A stretch of 63,099 nt of DNA from Kiritimatiellia bacterium (lineage in GTDB: Bacteria > Verrucomicrobiota > Kiritimatiellia > RFP12 > UBA1067). A program made the position numbers and the translations under genes. The stretch lies in assembly GCA_017962315.1 (NCBI GenBank), contig JAGCVN010000106.1:1-63099 (forward strand). Reading direction: 5' to 3'. The notes beneath the pieces were generated by a model. The model was given only the letters and a program-made list of their open reading frames with translations. It was not told where the DNA came from and searched no databases. This document shows positions 42,801 through 51,710 of this stretch, piece by piece; position 1 is the first letter of the stretch; each line of letters starts with the position of its first letter.

Positions 42801-44955
42801 CTTCAAGCTGCCCCGTGCGCCCACGGCGGACGCCACGTATCTTGCCCAGCTGCGCAACGCGGATTTTGAGGCCGAACTGAAGCGGACGCGGGAGTACTGG
42901 AGGAAGCTCCTCTATTCAAAGAGCGAAATCCTCACGCCAGGCGAGCCGCGTGTGGCGTCCATCCATCGCCAGACCGCCGCACACGTGCTGATCGCCAGCC
43001 GCAACTACGGCGGCAAGCCGCAACAGACGGATGCGCTGCCGTATGCGTCGTGCTTCCTCACCACGCAGTACGACTACCAGCAGCTCTACCGCGATTTCGG
43101 GTGGCTGGAGATGTTCGCCGCCTATCTCGACCGGTTCACCGAACGGCAGAAGCCGGACGGCCTCTTCGTGGACAGTTCCCTCTCCCACGGACAGAACATC
43201 TTCTGCGGACACGGTCAGCCCATGGCGGCCATCTGCAACACCGTGGTGGATCTGGGCGACCGGGCGCTTGGCGAGAAGTACTACCCCGCGATCGTGCGCG
43301 CGGTGGATTGTATCCGCCACGATTCCGACACGCAGCCGCACGGGCTGATGCGTCCGTCGATCCCCTACGACAACGAGATGATCAAGGGACAGTACACCAG
43401 CCACAACTACTGGTCGATCATCGGCTTGCGCACTGCGATACGTCTCGCCGACTTCCTCGGACGGCGCGGCGACGCGGAGGCGTGGCGGGCGTTCCTCGCG
43501 AAGTACCAGTCACTCGTGCAGAAGGCGGTACGCGAGTCCGCCGCGCCCGACGGCTATGTGCCCACGGGACTCTACGGTTTCATCACGGGACATGCGGCGC
43601 GGAAGGGCTTCGACGAGTTCCGCACCGACCAGGACTGGGAGAATGAAATGCTGCTGTGGCCCACGGAGCTTGTCCAGCCCGGCGATCCGTTGGTGGCGGG
43701 CACGCTCAAACGTCTACACGAGACCAAGTACCGCGAAGGTATCATGAGCTACCGCAACGGACAACACCTTCACCAGTACATGACCTGCCGGGCCGCAAAC
43801 CAGTCCATCGCGGAAGGCGACGTGCGGAACGCACTCATCGACTACTACCACTGCATCATCCATTCGGGTCCGGCGGGCGAGTGCTTCGAGAACATGATCG
43901 AGCCGTGGAACAAACGCGACGTCGAGTTCTGTCCGCCGCCGCACGCCTGGGGCAACGCCAACTGCAACACCCTCGTGCGGAACCTCTTCCTTTTCGAGCG
44001 CAGCGACGACACGCTCTACGTGCTGCCCGCGCTCAGCCGTGCTTGGCTGAAGGACGGCGAACCCTGTGGCATTCTCCACGCACCGACGCAGTTCGGCGAG
44101 GTGTCCGTGACGATCGTGCCGGACGCCAACGGTGCCACGCTCAACCTTGACGCCCAATGGAAGCGTACCCCCAAACACGTCTATTTCCGCATTCCCTATT
44201 TCGTGAAAGGCTGGAAGGGGGAACATGTCGTGGAACTTTCGCCGGACGCGAAGAACCATCGGTTCGACTGGCGAATCGATGAAAACGCGGACCGCGGACT
44301 CTACGCCGAGATTCTGCGCCGCTACAGACGCGAGCCCGGTCACTGGAAGGGGAAACGCAGCGAAATGCCGCCGATTCCCGAAGCGAAGCTGACCCCGGAG
44401 GAGGAGCATACCGAGATTGAGCTTTCGTTCGCCGGCGTGCTCCAGGCGTGGCGGCACGAGTACGCGCTGCGTCGCGGGGCGCGTGGCGAACCAGAGTTCA
44501 AGCCCGTGAAGATGCAACTCCCGTCAAAGGCAAACCGTGCGCCGTATCCGGCGGGTAATTGTCTCTACCGCACGCAGACCACGTGTTCGCGCGGAGCAAA
44601 GCGACCTGAGGCGGCGGTGGACGGCTTTATGGGCGTGAAGGACTTCGGATACTTTGAATGTGACAAGGACGGCTGGTGGCAGGCAGACATGGGCAACGTG
44701 CGGGACATCAGCGAAATCACCGTTATCCCCTACTACCGCGACGCGAAGCGTCCGTACCGGTTTGTGGTCAAGACCTCGGTCGATGGTATCAGCTGGACGC
44801 TGCACATCGACAAGCGAGGCAACAACCAGCCGTTCGGTGCGTCGGGTCTGACCGAGAAGTTCCAGAACACGCCAATGCGTTACATCCGGGTGGAAAACGC
44901 CGGCGGAAATACCGTTAACCTTTCCCTGCATCTTGTCGAGGTGCTAGCGAAGTGA
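39850..44955 (+). CDS. Giant secreted double (alpha/alpha)6 glycoside hydrolase with C-terminal discoidin-like domain
   Basis: Encodes 1701 residues. A signal peptide (about 1-20) is followed by a GH95-like first module, to about 830, with LPTAALLGNGSLGAVNGG and a helical barrel containing FHLNYNYVSTYYG, TRDDPKWHND and YNVWDSHWESS. A second, distinct helical barrel (about 1030-1450) carries LPYASCFLTTQYDYQQLYRD, GLFVDSSLSHGQNIF and GLYGFITGHAARKG. The last 140 residues are an F5/8 C-like domain (AAVDGFMGVKDFGYFECDKD). GGGAGGCGGGG precedes the start. Alpha-L-fucosidase or related activity is suggested for the first module only. Two catalytic units in one chain imply sequential attack on a branched glycan. 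Confidence 0.72.
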   Translation: MMSGIVAKFTVAVSVATAAQAAEFPNPAVFNPTWESAKPGTSYSTDLPTAALLGNGSLGAVNGGDGNHKKFVLTRGDLWSCGDFTYGKKEHNIGPISFADLIVAPGLKTVSSTDTLDLPTATLVTEGRFGKGKVRLESYVAADEDLLVISGVSDVDDTWILRIVAHNQKKSFPVEAGISDDGFWVKRSTLNLLPKDDPRGWTTNATAAVSTLGVELSALSITNGIEARASASIHANKPFAFIVSTNPDRRFTWEELAKIKAAHVAWWKEWWNRSRVTTGDVELDRFYHGQVYLLGAGVRSGKFPPGLYGLWVTRDDPKWHNDFHLNYNYVSTYYGCFAANRCEVADTMPDPLIAYLPQAIRNAKEKIQALDHFHKVFYKKSRQYLDRRTDLANGIDDAALYPVAMGPWGASAEGDTSHLGQVSDGAFQCAVMCTHWEYTLDRAYLKKVWPILDKTANFFLKWCEKETTPDGGYRYNVWDSHWESSQLEKNSASALGFLKHLFETLVDVAPVLREMGIKVPEAKLAAWKDLRDHLAAQPVNAMPVNGKNVRMYTSTETNVKWPTKPGGGVIFLENVIPGENYAFDITDETRMLATNGINGVIATCSPKKVCGNINQTPKLYSIAARVGYPASALIDMFKKYQLRPLMQKNFHLHDGVHGMEKLGAMEFIQSMLIQCDHGFVKVFPNWTGADAKFENLRAKGCFLVSAEMRGGKIVRVEVKSEKGGRFRLVDPTGGTSVSSGWARGRTRNSCESTLERDFKPGETAMLPILAGIDDPAKPWSYFVHPITCIGMPLQTARIGIQVTPEGTVFTGEHELALFFGDEHKPLACRQRRFVDDMPIVEDEWRDGDFHYRWMLFGATLPCDARNDNTAVFARLEVCNVGAETAPAKIWASMKASGGYRREGRAPFKAAWRYKFSGDELWRGDAGREGLQVIYPAGASAKFAARGAPYEKPFTADEIGIGANTDAGIVLYQPNLRPGEARRFVFKLPRAPTADATYLAQLRNADFEAELKRTREYWRKLLYSKSEILTPGEPRVASIHRQTAAHVLIASRNYGGKPQQTDALPYASCFLTTQYDYQQLYRDFGWLEMFAAYLDRFTERQKPDGLFVDSSLSHGQNIFCGHGQPMAAICNTVVDLGDRALGEKYYPAIVRAVDCIRHDSDTQPHGLMRPSIPYDNEMIKGQYTSHNYWSIIGLRTAIRLADFLGRRGDAEAWRAFLAKYQSLVQKAVRESAAPDGYVPTGLYGFITGHAARKGFDEFRTDQDWENEMLLWPTELVQPGDPLVAGTLKRLHETKYREGIMSYRNGQHLHQYMTCRAANQSIAEGDVRNALIDYYHCIIHSGPAGECFENMIEPWNKRDVEFCPPPHAWGNANCNTLVRNLFLFERSDDTLYVLPALSRAWLKDGEPCGILHAPTQFGEVSVTIVPDANGATLNLDAQWKRTPKHVYFRIPYFVKGWKGEHVVELSPDAKNHRFDWRIDENADRGLYAEILRRYRREPGHWKGKRSEMPPIPEAKLTPEEEHTEIELSFAGVLQAWRHEYALRRGARGEPEFKPVKMQLPSKANRAPYPAGNCLYRTQTTCSRGAKRPEAAVDGFMGVKDFGYFECDKDGWWQADMGNVRDISEITVIPYYRDAKRPYRFVVKTSVDGISWTLHIDKRGNNQPFGASGLTEKFQNTPMRYIRVENAGGNTVNLSLHLVEVLAK

Positions 44956-44976
44956 ACACAAAAAGGAGTAAATCAA

Positions 44977-45954
44977 ATGAAGTTTCTACCTGTTCTTTCT
45001 TTCCCGATCGCGAGAAAGCTCGGCCATTCCGTGGGCGAGTTCGTGAAATCCGCCGATTTCCAGGCCGAGACGATGGCATGGATCGCGCGGAACACGCCCG
45101 TTGACGCAGTACTCGGACCGATGGATCTCTCCGTCGAAGCCGAGGCGTTCGGTGCCAACGTGCGTTTCAGCGATCATGAAGTGCCTGTCGTGACGGGGCA
45201 GCTCGTCGAGGACGAAGACGCGGTCGCAGAACTTGCGATTCCGGCGGCAGATGCCGGACGCTGCTCCATGACCGTCAGTGCCGTCGCAAAGGTAAAGGCG
45301 ATGGATGTCGGGAAACCCGTCTTTGGCGGAATGATCGGCCCCTTCTCGCTTGCAGGTAGGCTCGCGGACGTAAACGAAATGATGTTCCTTCTCATGGACG
45401 AGCCGGAGACTGTCCACGCGCTTCTTGAAAAGACGACTTCGTTCCTCTCTTCCTACGCCAAGGCGTTCAAGGCTGCGGGGGCAGACGGCGTATTCATGGC
45501 CGAGCCGCTTGCGGGCGTGATCTCGCCGGCCGCGCTTGAAGAGTTCTCCGCGCCGTATGTGCGGCGTCTCGTCGAGGGTGTCCAGGACGCCACCTTCCCT
45601 CTTGTTTACCACAACTGCGGAAACAGCGTCGTGAAGGCGGCAGATGCGATCTTCGCGCAGGGGGCGTCAGGATGCCACTTCGGCAACGCCATCGATCTTT
45701 CGGAAATGCTCGCAAAGGCGCCGTCCGGGACGCTTGTGATGGGCAACGTCGATCCCGTTTCCGTTCTCGCACAAGGCACCCCAAGCACCATCCGCGAAGC
45801 GGTGGACGCACTCGTCGCGAAATGCGGATCGTACCCGAACTTCGTGATCTCTTCCGGGTGTGACATCCCCGCCACGACGCCGTGGGAAAACGTGGAGGCG
45901 TTTTGCGAGGCGGCCCGCCACTCGATGCCGGAGGCTATCGATCGCAATCAATAA
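44977..45954 (+). CDS. URO-D family protein, MtaA-like methyltransferase
   Basis: Encodes 325 residues. It belongs to the same fold as the 31415 protein but a different branch. The zinc-site pattern is HNC (His212, Cys214) plus Cys near 297 in SSGCDIP, as in methylcobamide:thiol methyltransferases. GMIGPFSLAGRL and MGNVDPVSVLAQGT are family loops. AAAAAGGAG lies 10 bases before the ATG and the gene is 21 bases after the giant hydrolase, so the two are probably co-transcribed, repeating the hydrolase/URO-D pairing seen at 29882-32440. Confidence 0.8.
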   Translation: MKFLPVLSFPIARKLGHSVGEFVKSADFQAETMAWIARNTPVDAVLGPMDLSVEAEAFGANVRFSDHEVPVVTGQLVEDEDAVAELAIPAADAGRCSMTVSAVAKVKAMDVGKPVFGGMIGPFSLAGRLADVNEMMFLLMDEPETVHALLEKTTSFLSSYAKAFKAAGADGVFMAEPLAGVISPAALEEFSAPYVRRLVEGVQDATFPLVYHNCGNSVVKAADAIFAQGASGCHFGNAIDLSEMLAKAPSGTLVMGNVDPVSVLAQGTPSTIREAVDALVAKCGSYPNFVISSGCDIPATTPWENVEAFCEAARHSMPEAIDRNQ

Positions 45955-45972
45955 CCTCCGATTGCAATCGAT
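45937..45972 (+). terminator. Hairpin spanning the stop codon of the second URO-D gene
   Basis: ATCGATCGCAATC (45937-45949) pairs with GATTGCAATCGAT (45960-45972) in 12 of 13 positions, with the stop codon in the loop region. There is no T-run, so it may be a processing or rho-assisted end rather than a classical terminator. Confidence 0.45.
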
Positions 45973-46023
45973 TCTCAGACGCGACATCTGCTAGAGGTAT
46001 TGCAACACGTCCGCATTTAATGC

Positions 46024-46052
46024 TTGGCAGAAGCTTTTCAATGACGGATAAT
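46024..46052 (+). promoter_or_regulatory. Likely promoter of the glyS-ligA operon
   Basis: TTGGCA (46024-46029) and GATAAT (46047-46052) have a 17-base spacer. The predicted leader of about 25 bases contains AAAAAGGGA before the ATG at 46084. Confidence 0.5.
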
Positions 46053-46083
46053 AAGGTCTTTGTTTCAACAAAAAGGGAAAATC

Positions 46084-47844
46084 ATGGCGAACACAAGCAT
46101 GGATGTTATTTCGTCGCTCTGTAAGCGGCGCGGGTTTATCTACCACAGTTCCGAAATCTACGGCGGAATCAACGGGTTCTGGGATTACGGTCCGTTCGGT
46201 TGCGAGATGAAACGCAACATCAAGAACGCCTGGTGGGAATTCACCGTGCGTACGCGAGAAGATGTCGTCGGACTGGACGCGACGATCATCATGCATCCCT
46301 CGATCTGGAAAGCTTCCGGCCATCTCTCCACCTTTTCCGACCCGATGTGTACCTGCCGTTCTTGCAAAAAACTGATGCGCGCAGACCAGGTCGCCGACAT
46401 TTTCACTGACGGCGAGTGCGGGAAATCGCTCGCAGAGGTCGTCAAGGACGGTGTCGACGCCGCAAAGGTCGCGGGCTGGTGCAAGGGCAAGGCGAAGGGT
46501 ATCGCGAAGACGCTCGCAGCCGTCGCGGATGCCGACAAGCTGACCGCCGCGTTCAACGCGATGAAGGCGGATCCCGCAAAGTACGCCGACCTTTACGCAC
46601 TCTACACGCTGCTTGCCGCGCCTGAGACCGAAGGCTATCGTGCCTGTCCGTACTGCGGCGGCGAGCTGACCGAGCCGCGTCCGTTCAACCTGATGTTCAA
46701 AACGGTCGTCGGGCCGGTGGACGACCCCGACAACGTCGCCTACCTCCGTCCTGAAACGGCACAAGCGATTTTCGCAGAGTTCACCAACATCCTGAATTCC
46801 AGCCGCGTGAGCGTCCCGTTCGGAATCGCGCAGATGGGTAAGTCGTTCCGAAACGAGGTCACGCCTCGTAACTATACGTTCCGTTCGCGCGAGTTTGAGC
46901 AGATGGAGCTTGAGTTCTTCATCAAGCCGGACGAAGCGGTCGAGTTGGTCTGCGGACACGTCGTGACGATGAAGGACAACCCCGACCTTTCCACGCCGGC
47001 GAAGGATTGGGGCTGGGAGGTCTGGCACAAGTACTGGGTGGAACAGCGCAAGGCCTGGATCCACCGGTGCGGTCTTCCGGCCGCTTCGTTCACCGAGTAC
47101 TGGCAGAAGCCGGATGAACTGGCGCACTACGCCCGTGCCTGCGTGGACATCGAATACCAGTTCCCCTTCGGCCTCCAAGAACTGGAAGGGATCGCCGCGC
47201 GTTCGGACTACGACCTCACCCAGCACCAGATCCATTCCGGCCAGAGTATGGAGGTCTTCGACGCCGACGTGAAAGCGGCAGCAGCCGCGCTCGACGACGC
47301 GGCGAAAGCCGCGTTCACGGAGAAGGTTGTCGCCGACTGGACGGCGCGAGGGAAAGATCCCGAAAAGGCAAAGAAGTTCCTCGCCTCCCTTTTCGAGGGG
47401 CGTTACATCCCGCACGTCATCGAGCCTTCCGCCGGTGTTGACCGCATGATGCTCGCCTTGCTCTGCAACGCCTATGAGGAACAGAAGCTGACCGACAACA
47501 AGGGCAAGGACGACAGCCGCGTGGTCATGCATTTCAGCCCGGTCGTCGCACCTGTCAAAGTCGGAGTCTTCCCGATCGTCAAGAACAAGCCGGATGTCTA
47601 CGAAAAGGCCCGCGAAATCTACAAGGATCTCCGCAAGCGCGTCTCTGCGTTCTGGGACGAATCCGGGCAGATTGGGCGCCGTTACCGCCGACAGGATGAA
47701 ATCGGCACTCCCTGGTGTATCACGGTCGATTTCCAGACGCTGGAGGACGGCACGTTCACCGTGCGCGACCGCGACACCATGCAGCAAACCCGCATGACGC
47801 TTCCGGAATTCAAGGCGATGATGGAAGAAGCCCTGTTGATGTAG
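46084..47844 (+). CDS. glyS: Glycyl-tRNA synthetase, single-chain type
   Basis: Encodes 586 residues. It charges tRNA-Gly as the alpha2 (eukaryote/archaea-like) class II enzyme. Its N-terminus includes GFIYHSSEIYGGINGFWDYGP. Motif 2 is RPETAQAIFAEFTNI, motif 3 AGVDRMMLALLCNAY, and the anticodon-binding domain follows from about 480 (APVKVGVFPIVKN). Two CxxC pairs (CRSCKK near 95 and CPYCGG near 189) flank a helical insertion. ATG 46084 is preferred over ATG 46060 because the ribosome binding site lies just before it. It heads an operon with a radical SAM gene and ligA. Confidence 0.95.
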   Translation: MANTSMDVISSLCKRRGFIYHSSEIYGGINGFWDYGPFGCEMKRNIKNAWWEFTVRTREDVVGLDATIIMHPSIWKASGHLSTFSDPMCTCRSCKKLMRADQVADIFTDGECGKSLAEVVKDGVDAAKVAGWCKGKAKGIAKTLAAVADADKLTAAFNAMKADPAKYADLYALYTLLAAPETEGYRACPYCGGELTEPRPFNLMFKTVVGPVDDPDNVAYLRPETAQAIFAEFTNILNSSRVSVPFGIAQMGKSFRNEVTPRNYTFRSREFEQMELEFFIKPDEAVELVCGHVVTMKDNPDLSTPAKDWGWEVWHKYWVEQRKAWIHRCGLPAASFTEYWQKPDELAHYARACVDIEYQFPFGLQELEGIAARSDYDLTQHQIHSGQSMEVFDADVKAAAAALDDAAKAAFTEKVVADWTARGKDPEKAKKFLASLFEGRYIPHVIEPSAGVDRMMLALLCNAYEEQKLTDNKGKDDSRVVMHFSPVVAPVKVGVFPIVKNKPDVYEKAREIYKDLRKRVSAFWDESGQIGRRYRRQDEIGTPWCITVDFQTLEDGTFTVRDRDTMQQTRMTLPEFKAMMEEALLM

Positions 47845-47865
47845 CCGCCACACGAAGGCTACACA

Positions 47866-48924
47866 ATGAACAGTTGCAGGATCGAATTACAGGATTGCAC
47901 ATTCTCCGACGCCGAGATTGCCGCGACGGCGGAGAAGGGTCGCCTGTTGACGATGGAGGTGGAGGTCACGACGGTCTGCAACTTCCGCTGCCCCTACTGT
48001 TACGTGTCCGGCGACATCCCTTGCCACACCATGCCTTACGCGCTCTTCGAGGAAATCCTCGCCCAGGCGCGTAAACTCGGTGCCCGACGGATCGTCCTAC
48101 TCGGCGGCGAACCGATGCTGCATCCCCGTATTGCCGACATGGTGGCCGCGATCCATGCGGGAGGGATGATTCCCGAACTGTTCACGAACGGCGTCCGCCT
48201 CACGGAGGAATTGTTACGGCGTTTCTACGACTGCGGCGCATTCCTCGTTTTGAAATACAACGCGATGACGCCGGAAGGACAGAACCGCATGGGGGGTGTC
48301 CCTGACGCGGACGTGACGATCCAGAAAGCCTTCCTCGCGCTCACACACGTGTACCGGGAGAAGAAAACGGAGGGGTTGCCGCCGCCGGCGTTCGGTCTCA
48401 GCACCATAATCAGCAGGGCGAATTACGGAGACATCGAGGAAATCTGGCGGCTCGCCCGCCGCCACGGCTTTCTGCCTTGCGTGGAGCGAATGAACCCCGT
48501 CAGCCATGCGGTGGCGAACGGAGCGTGGTTGAACGTCACGCAGGCGGAGACCCATGCAATGTTCGAGCTGTTGGCAAGAATCGACCGGGAGGAGTTCGGG
48601 CTGTCCTGGTCCGTCCAGCCCCCGCTCGTGGGCCGCCGTTGTCTCCGCAACCTCTATTCCTGTACGGTTTCTCCGGACGGTTCCGTCAAACCGTGCGTCG
48701 GCATCCCGCTTGTCGTCGGGAATGTGATGGCGACACCACTCGCCGACATCCTTCGGGAGAGCAAGGTTATCCGGGACCTGCGTCACTACCGCGAAACGAT
48801 GCACGGACCATGCCGCAACTGTCCCCGTTTCTCCGGTTGTTACGGTTGCCGGGGAAGCGCGTACCAACTGACGGGCGATTATCTTGCCAGCGATCCATTA
48901 TGCTGGAACAACCAAAAGGAGTAA
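47866..48924 (+). CDS. Radical SAM/SPASM protein
   Basis: Encodes 352 residues. The radical SAM cluster motif is Cys38-x3-Cys42-x2-Cys45 in CNFRCPYCY. The SAM-binding LLGGEPMLHP follows near 83. A C-terminal SPASM-type domain has Cys residues in CLRNLYSCTVSPDGSVKPC and CRNCPRFSGCYGC, for auxiliary clusters. Such proteins modify peptides or act as sulfatase-maturating-type enzymes. No precursor peptide is evident in the neighbourhood, and no sulfatase is in the window. It lies 21 bases after glyS and 3 before ligA. Confidence 0.88.
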   Translation: MNSCRIELQDCTFSDAEIAATAEKGRLLTMEVEVTTVCNFRCPYCYVSGDIPCHTMPYALFEEILAQARKLGARRIVLLGGEPMLHPRIADMVAAIHAGGMIPELFTNGVRLTEELLRRFYDCGAFLVLKYNAMTPEGQNRMGGVPDADVTIQKAFLALTHVYREKKTEGLPPPAFGLSTIISRANYGDIEEIWRLARRHGFLPCVERMNPVSHAVANGAWLNVTQAETHAMFELLARIDREEFGLSWSVQPPLVGRRCLRNLYSCTVSPDGSVKPCVGIPLVVGNVMATPLADILRESKVIRDLRHYRETMHGPCRNCPRFSGCYGCRGSAYQLTGDYLASDPLCWNNQKE

Positions 48925-48927
48925 GAA

Positions 48928-51222
48928 TTGACAGCGAAAGAAGAACAGAAACGGCTTGAATTCCTTCGCAGTGAAATCAATCGCCACGACCGTCTGTACT
49001 ACGTGGAGGCACGTCCGGAGATCGGCGACGCCGACTATGACCTTCTCTACCGCGAGATGCTGGCGATCGAACAGGCCCATCCGGAATGGGTGACGCCCGA
49101 CTCGCCCTCGCAGCGCGTCAGCGGCGCACCGGTTTCCGGTTTCAAACAAGTCCGGCACGACCCTCCCATGCGCTCGCTCGACAAGACCCATTCAAAGGGG
49201 GAACTCGGCGAGTTCGATACCTTTCTCCGCAAGCAACTCCCCGGCGAGGTATGGGACTACGTGGTCGAACCGAAGGTGGACGGCGTTTCGCTTTCCCTCC
49301 TCTACCTCGACGGTGTCCTGACGCGCGCCGCGACACGCGGAAACGGCGAAATCGGAGACGACATCACCCAGAACATGAAGACCATCAAGTCCATTCCGCT
49401 GCGCATTCCCGACGCGCCTCCCGTTCTGGAAGTCCGGGGTGAGTGTTACATGACGCGGAAAGGATTCGCCGAACTCAACCGGCGCGAAGAAGAGGCGGGC
49501 CGCGAACCGTTCGCAAACCCGCGTAACGCCGCCGCCGGTTCGATGAAGCAGCTAGATCCGGCGGAAGTCGCCCGCCGTCCGCTCGACATCGTGATCTACG
49601 CCTCCGGCGCAATCACCGGCAAGACGTTCGCCACACACACCGAAATGATCCGCCAGTTCGCGAAATGGGGATTCAAGACGCCGCCCTGGCAACGCCTCTG
49701 CGTCGACATCGAGGCCGTCTACGCGGCAATCGACGAGTTGGAGCGGATGCGGCATGACTTCCCCTTCGAAATCGACGGCGCGGTCGTGAAACTGAACCGA
49801 CGCGACCTCTACGGGGCGCTCGGCATGACCGCCCACGCGCCGCGCTGGGCACGCGCCTACAAGTATGCGCCGGAACGTGCCGAGACGCGCATCCGTGCCG
49901 TCACCGTGCAGGTCGGGCGGACCGGCGTACTCACACCGGTCGCGGAGCTAGACCCCGTCCCGCTCGCCGGATCGGTCATTGCCCGTGCCACGCTGCACAA
50001 CGCCGAGGACGTCGCCCGCCGCGACATCCGCGTGGGCGACCACGTGTGGCTGGTGAAGGCGGGCGACGTCATTCCCGCCATCGACAGCGTAATCATCGAA
50101 AAACGCGACGGGAGCGAACAGGTTTTCACCATGCCCGACACCTGTCCGGAGTGCGGCGCCCCCGCCGTCAAACTTGGAGGGGAGGTCGCGACGCGCTGTA
50201 CGAATCCCGTATGCCCCGCGCAGCGGATCGGGCGTTTGATCCACTTCTGTTCCCGGAACGCGCTCGACATCCGCGCCATCGGCGATAAAGTGGCCGACGC
50301 ACTCGTCACGCAAGGGCTCGTTGAAGACCCGCTAGACCTCTTTTCGTTGACAAAGGCCCAGCTGGAAAACCTCAACATCGGGGATGAAAAAAACGGCATC
50401 CGCCGTTTCGGGAAAAACGCCTCCAGCACGCTGGAAACGCTGGGGACGGCGCGGGAGCGGACGCTTGAACGCTGGCTGTTCGCGATCGGCATCCCGAACA
50501 TCGGCGTGACCGCAGCCGAACAGGTGGCGGGCGTCCATCGCGATCTCGCGCATCTCGCCTCACTGGAGGTTGTCGACGCCGTCTTGCGTCTCTATGAACT
50601 GGGCGAGATCGCAGCGACCGCCAAACGAGAGAAACGCACGGAAGACTTCAACCGGGCCTGCGGCGAAATCGGCGTAATCGGAAATTCACTCGTCGAACTT
50701 GGCGCGGCGAGCGAGGTTCCGGAAACCGCGCTCCCGACGGAATACGTCTGCGTAATCAAACCGGAAATGGCGAAATCGCTCCACGCCTTTTTCACCTCCC
50801 CCTACGGGAAGCAATTCGTGGAACGGCTTGACGCGCTCGGCATCCACCCGAAGGCAAAGGAAAAGCCAGCCTCGGCCAACGGCGCATTGACCGGCAAGAC
50901 GTTCGTCCTCACTGGTTCGCTTTCGCGTCCGCGCACGGAGATTGCGGAGTTGATCAAGGCTGCGGGAGGGATCGTGCAGGGATCGGTCAGCGGGAAGACC
51001 AACTTCCTCGTCGCGGGCGAGAACGTCGGCGCGGCGAAAACGCAGAAGGCCGCCGCGCTCGGAACCAAGGTCATCCATGAAGAAGAATTGATGGCGATGC
51101 TACAGGGAGGGGCCGTCCCCGTCGCCGCCGAACCGCCGCAGAATCCGCCCGCAGCGAAACCTTCCCCGTCGCGGAAAAAGCAGAAGGAAGATTCCGTCTA
51201 CACACAGGAGCTGCTTTTTTGA
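48928..51222 (+). CDS. ligA: NAD-dependent DNA ligase LigA
   Basis: Encodes 764 residues, longer than the usual 670 because of loops in the middle and a basic C-terminal tail. It seals nicks in replication and repair. The adenylated Lys116 is in EPKVDGVS. The OB fold, a zinc finger (CPECG...CTNPVCPAQ), helix-hairpin-helix domain and C-terminal BRCT domain (ALTGKTFVLTGSLSRPR) follow in the standard order. The gene starts with TTG at 48928, preceded by AAAAGGAG; no better start exists. Its stop overlaps the ybeY start. Confidence 0.95.
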   Translation: MTAKEEQKRLEFLRSEINRHDRLYYVEARPEIGDADYDLLYREMLAIEQAHPEWVTPDSPSQRVSGAPVSGFKQVRHDPPMRSLDKTHSKGELGEFDTFLRKQLPGEVWDYVVEPKVDGVSLSLLYLDGVLTRAATRGNGEIGDDITQNMKTIKSIPLRIPDAPPVLEVRGECYMTRKGFAELNRREEEAGREPFANPRNAAAGSMKQLDPAEVARRPLDIVIYASGAITGKTFATHTEMIRQFAKWGFKTPPWQRLCVDIEAVYAAIDELERMRHDFPFEIDGAVVKLNRRDLYGALGMTAHAPRWARAYKYAPERAETRIRAVTVQVGRTGVLTPVAELDPVPLAGSVIARATLHNAEDVARRDIRVGDHVWLVKAGDVIPAIDSVIIEKRDGSEQVFTMPDTCPECGAPAVKLGGEVATRCTNPVCPAQRIGRLIHFCSRNALDIRAIGDKVADALVTQGLVEDPLDLFSLTKAQLENLNIGDEKNGIRRFGKNASSTLETLGTARERTLERWLFAIGIPNIGVTAAEQVAGVHRDLAHLASLEVVDAVLRLYELGEIAATAKREKRTEDFNRACGEIGVIGNSLVELGAASEVPETALPTEYVCVIKPEMAKSLHAFFTSPYGKQFVERLDALGIHPKAKEKPASANGALTGKTFVLTGSLSRPRTEIAELIKAAGGIVQGSVSGKTNFLVAGENVGAAKTQKAAALGTKVIHEEELMAMLQGGAVPVAAEPPQNPPAAKPSPSRKKQKEDSVYTQELLF

Positions 51223-51710
51223 ACGTCACCGTTTACAACCATCAGCGGAAAATCCGCTTGGACCGTCGCACGCTCGCCGGGGCGGCCCGGCGGCTTGCCT
51301 CGTTCGCGGAGCGCCGGTGCGCACCGGAAGAACGCCCCTGGCGCGAACTCGTCATCCATGTATTGGACGACGCGGGCATCGCGCCGGTCAACCAGGCCGT
51401 CGTCGGGCATGAGGGCGCCACGGACGTGATCACGCAACGGTACGACCCCCTACCCGGCGAACCGCAGGGATTGCAGGGGGAACTGTTCGTGAACGCGCAA
51501 CGGGCGGCCGAAATCGCGGAGCACAACAAGCGATGGACGTTCGATCGGGAACTCGCGCTCTACATCGCACACGGGTGCGACCATCTGACGGGGGCGGACG
51601 ACCACGAGCCGGATGACTACGCCCGCATGCGCCGCCGTGAGCTGCGGTGGCTGAAACGTCTCGGCGACGTCAACTTCCTATGCGGCGGAACGGGAGGCGC
51701 CTCTCGATGA
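51219..51710 (+). CDS. ybeY: Endoribonuclease YbeY
   Basis: Encodes 163 residues. It is a zinc-dependent RNase for 16S rRNA 3'-end maturation and ribosome quality control. VIHVLDDAGIAPVNQAVVGHEGATDVITQRY is the family core. The zinc motif reads HGCDHLTGADDH, so there are six residues between the second and third His where five are usual. A TTG start overlaps the ligA stop (TTTTGA), with CAGGAG 8 bases upstream. The stop overlaps the next gene by ATGA. Confidence 0.9.
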   Translation: MNVTVYNHQRKIRLDRRTLAGAARRLASFAERRCAPEERPWRELVIHVLDDAGIAPVNQAVVGHEGATDVITQRYDPLPGEPQGLQGELFVNAQRAAEIAEHNKRWTFDRELALYIAHGCDHLTGADDHEPDDYARMRRRELRWLKRLGDVNFLCGGTGGASR

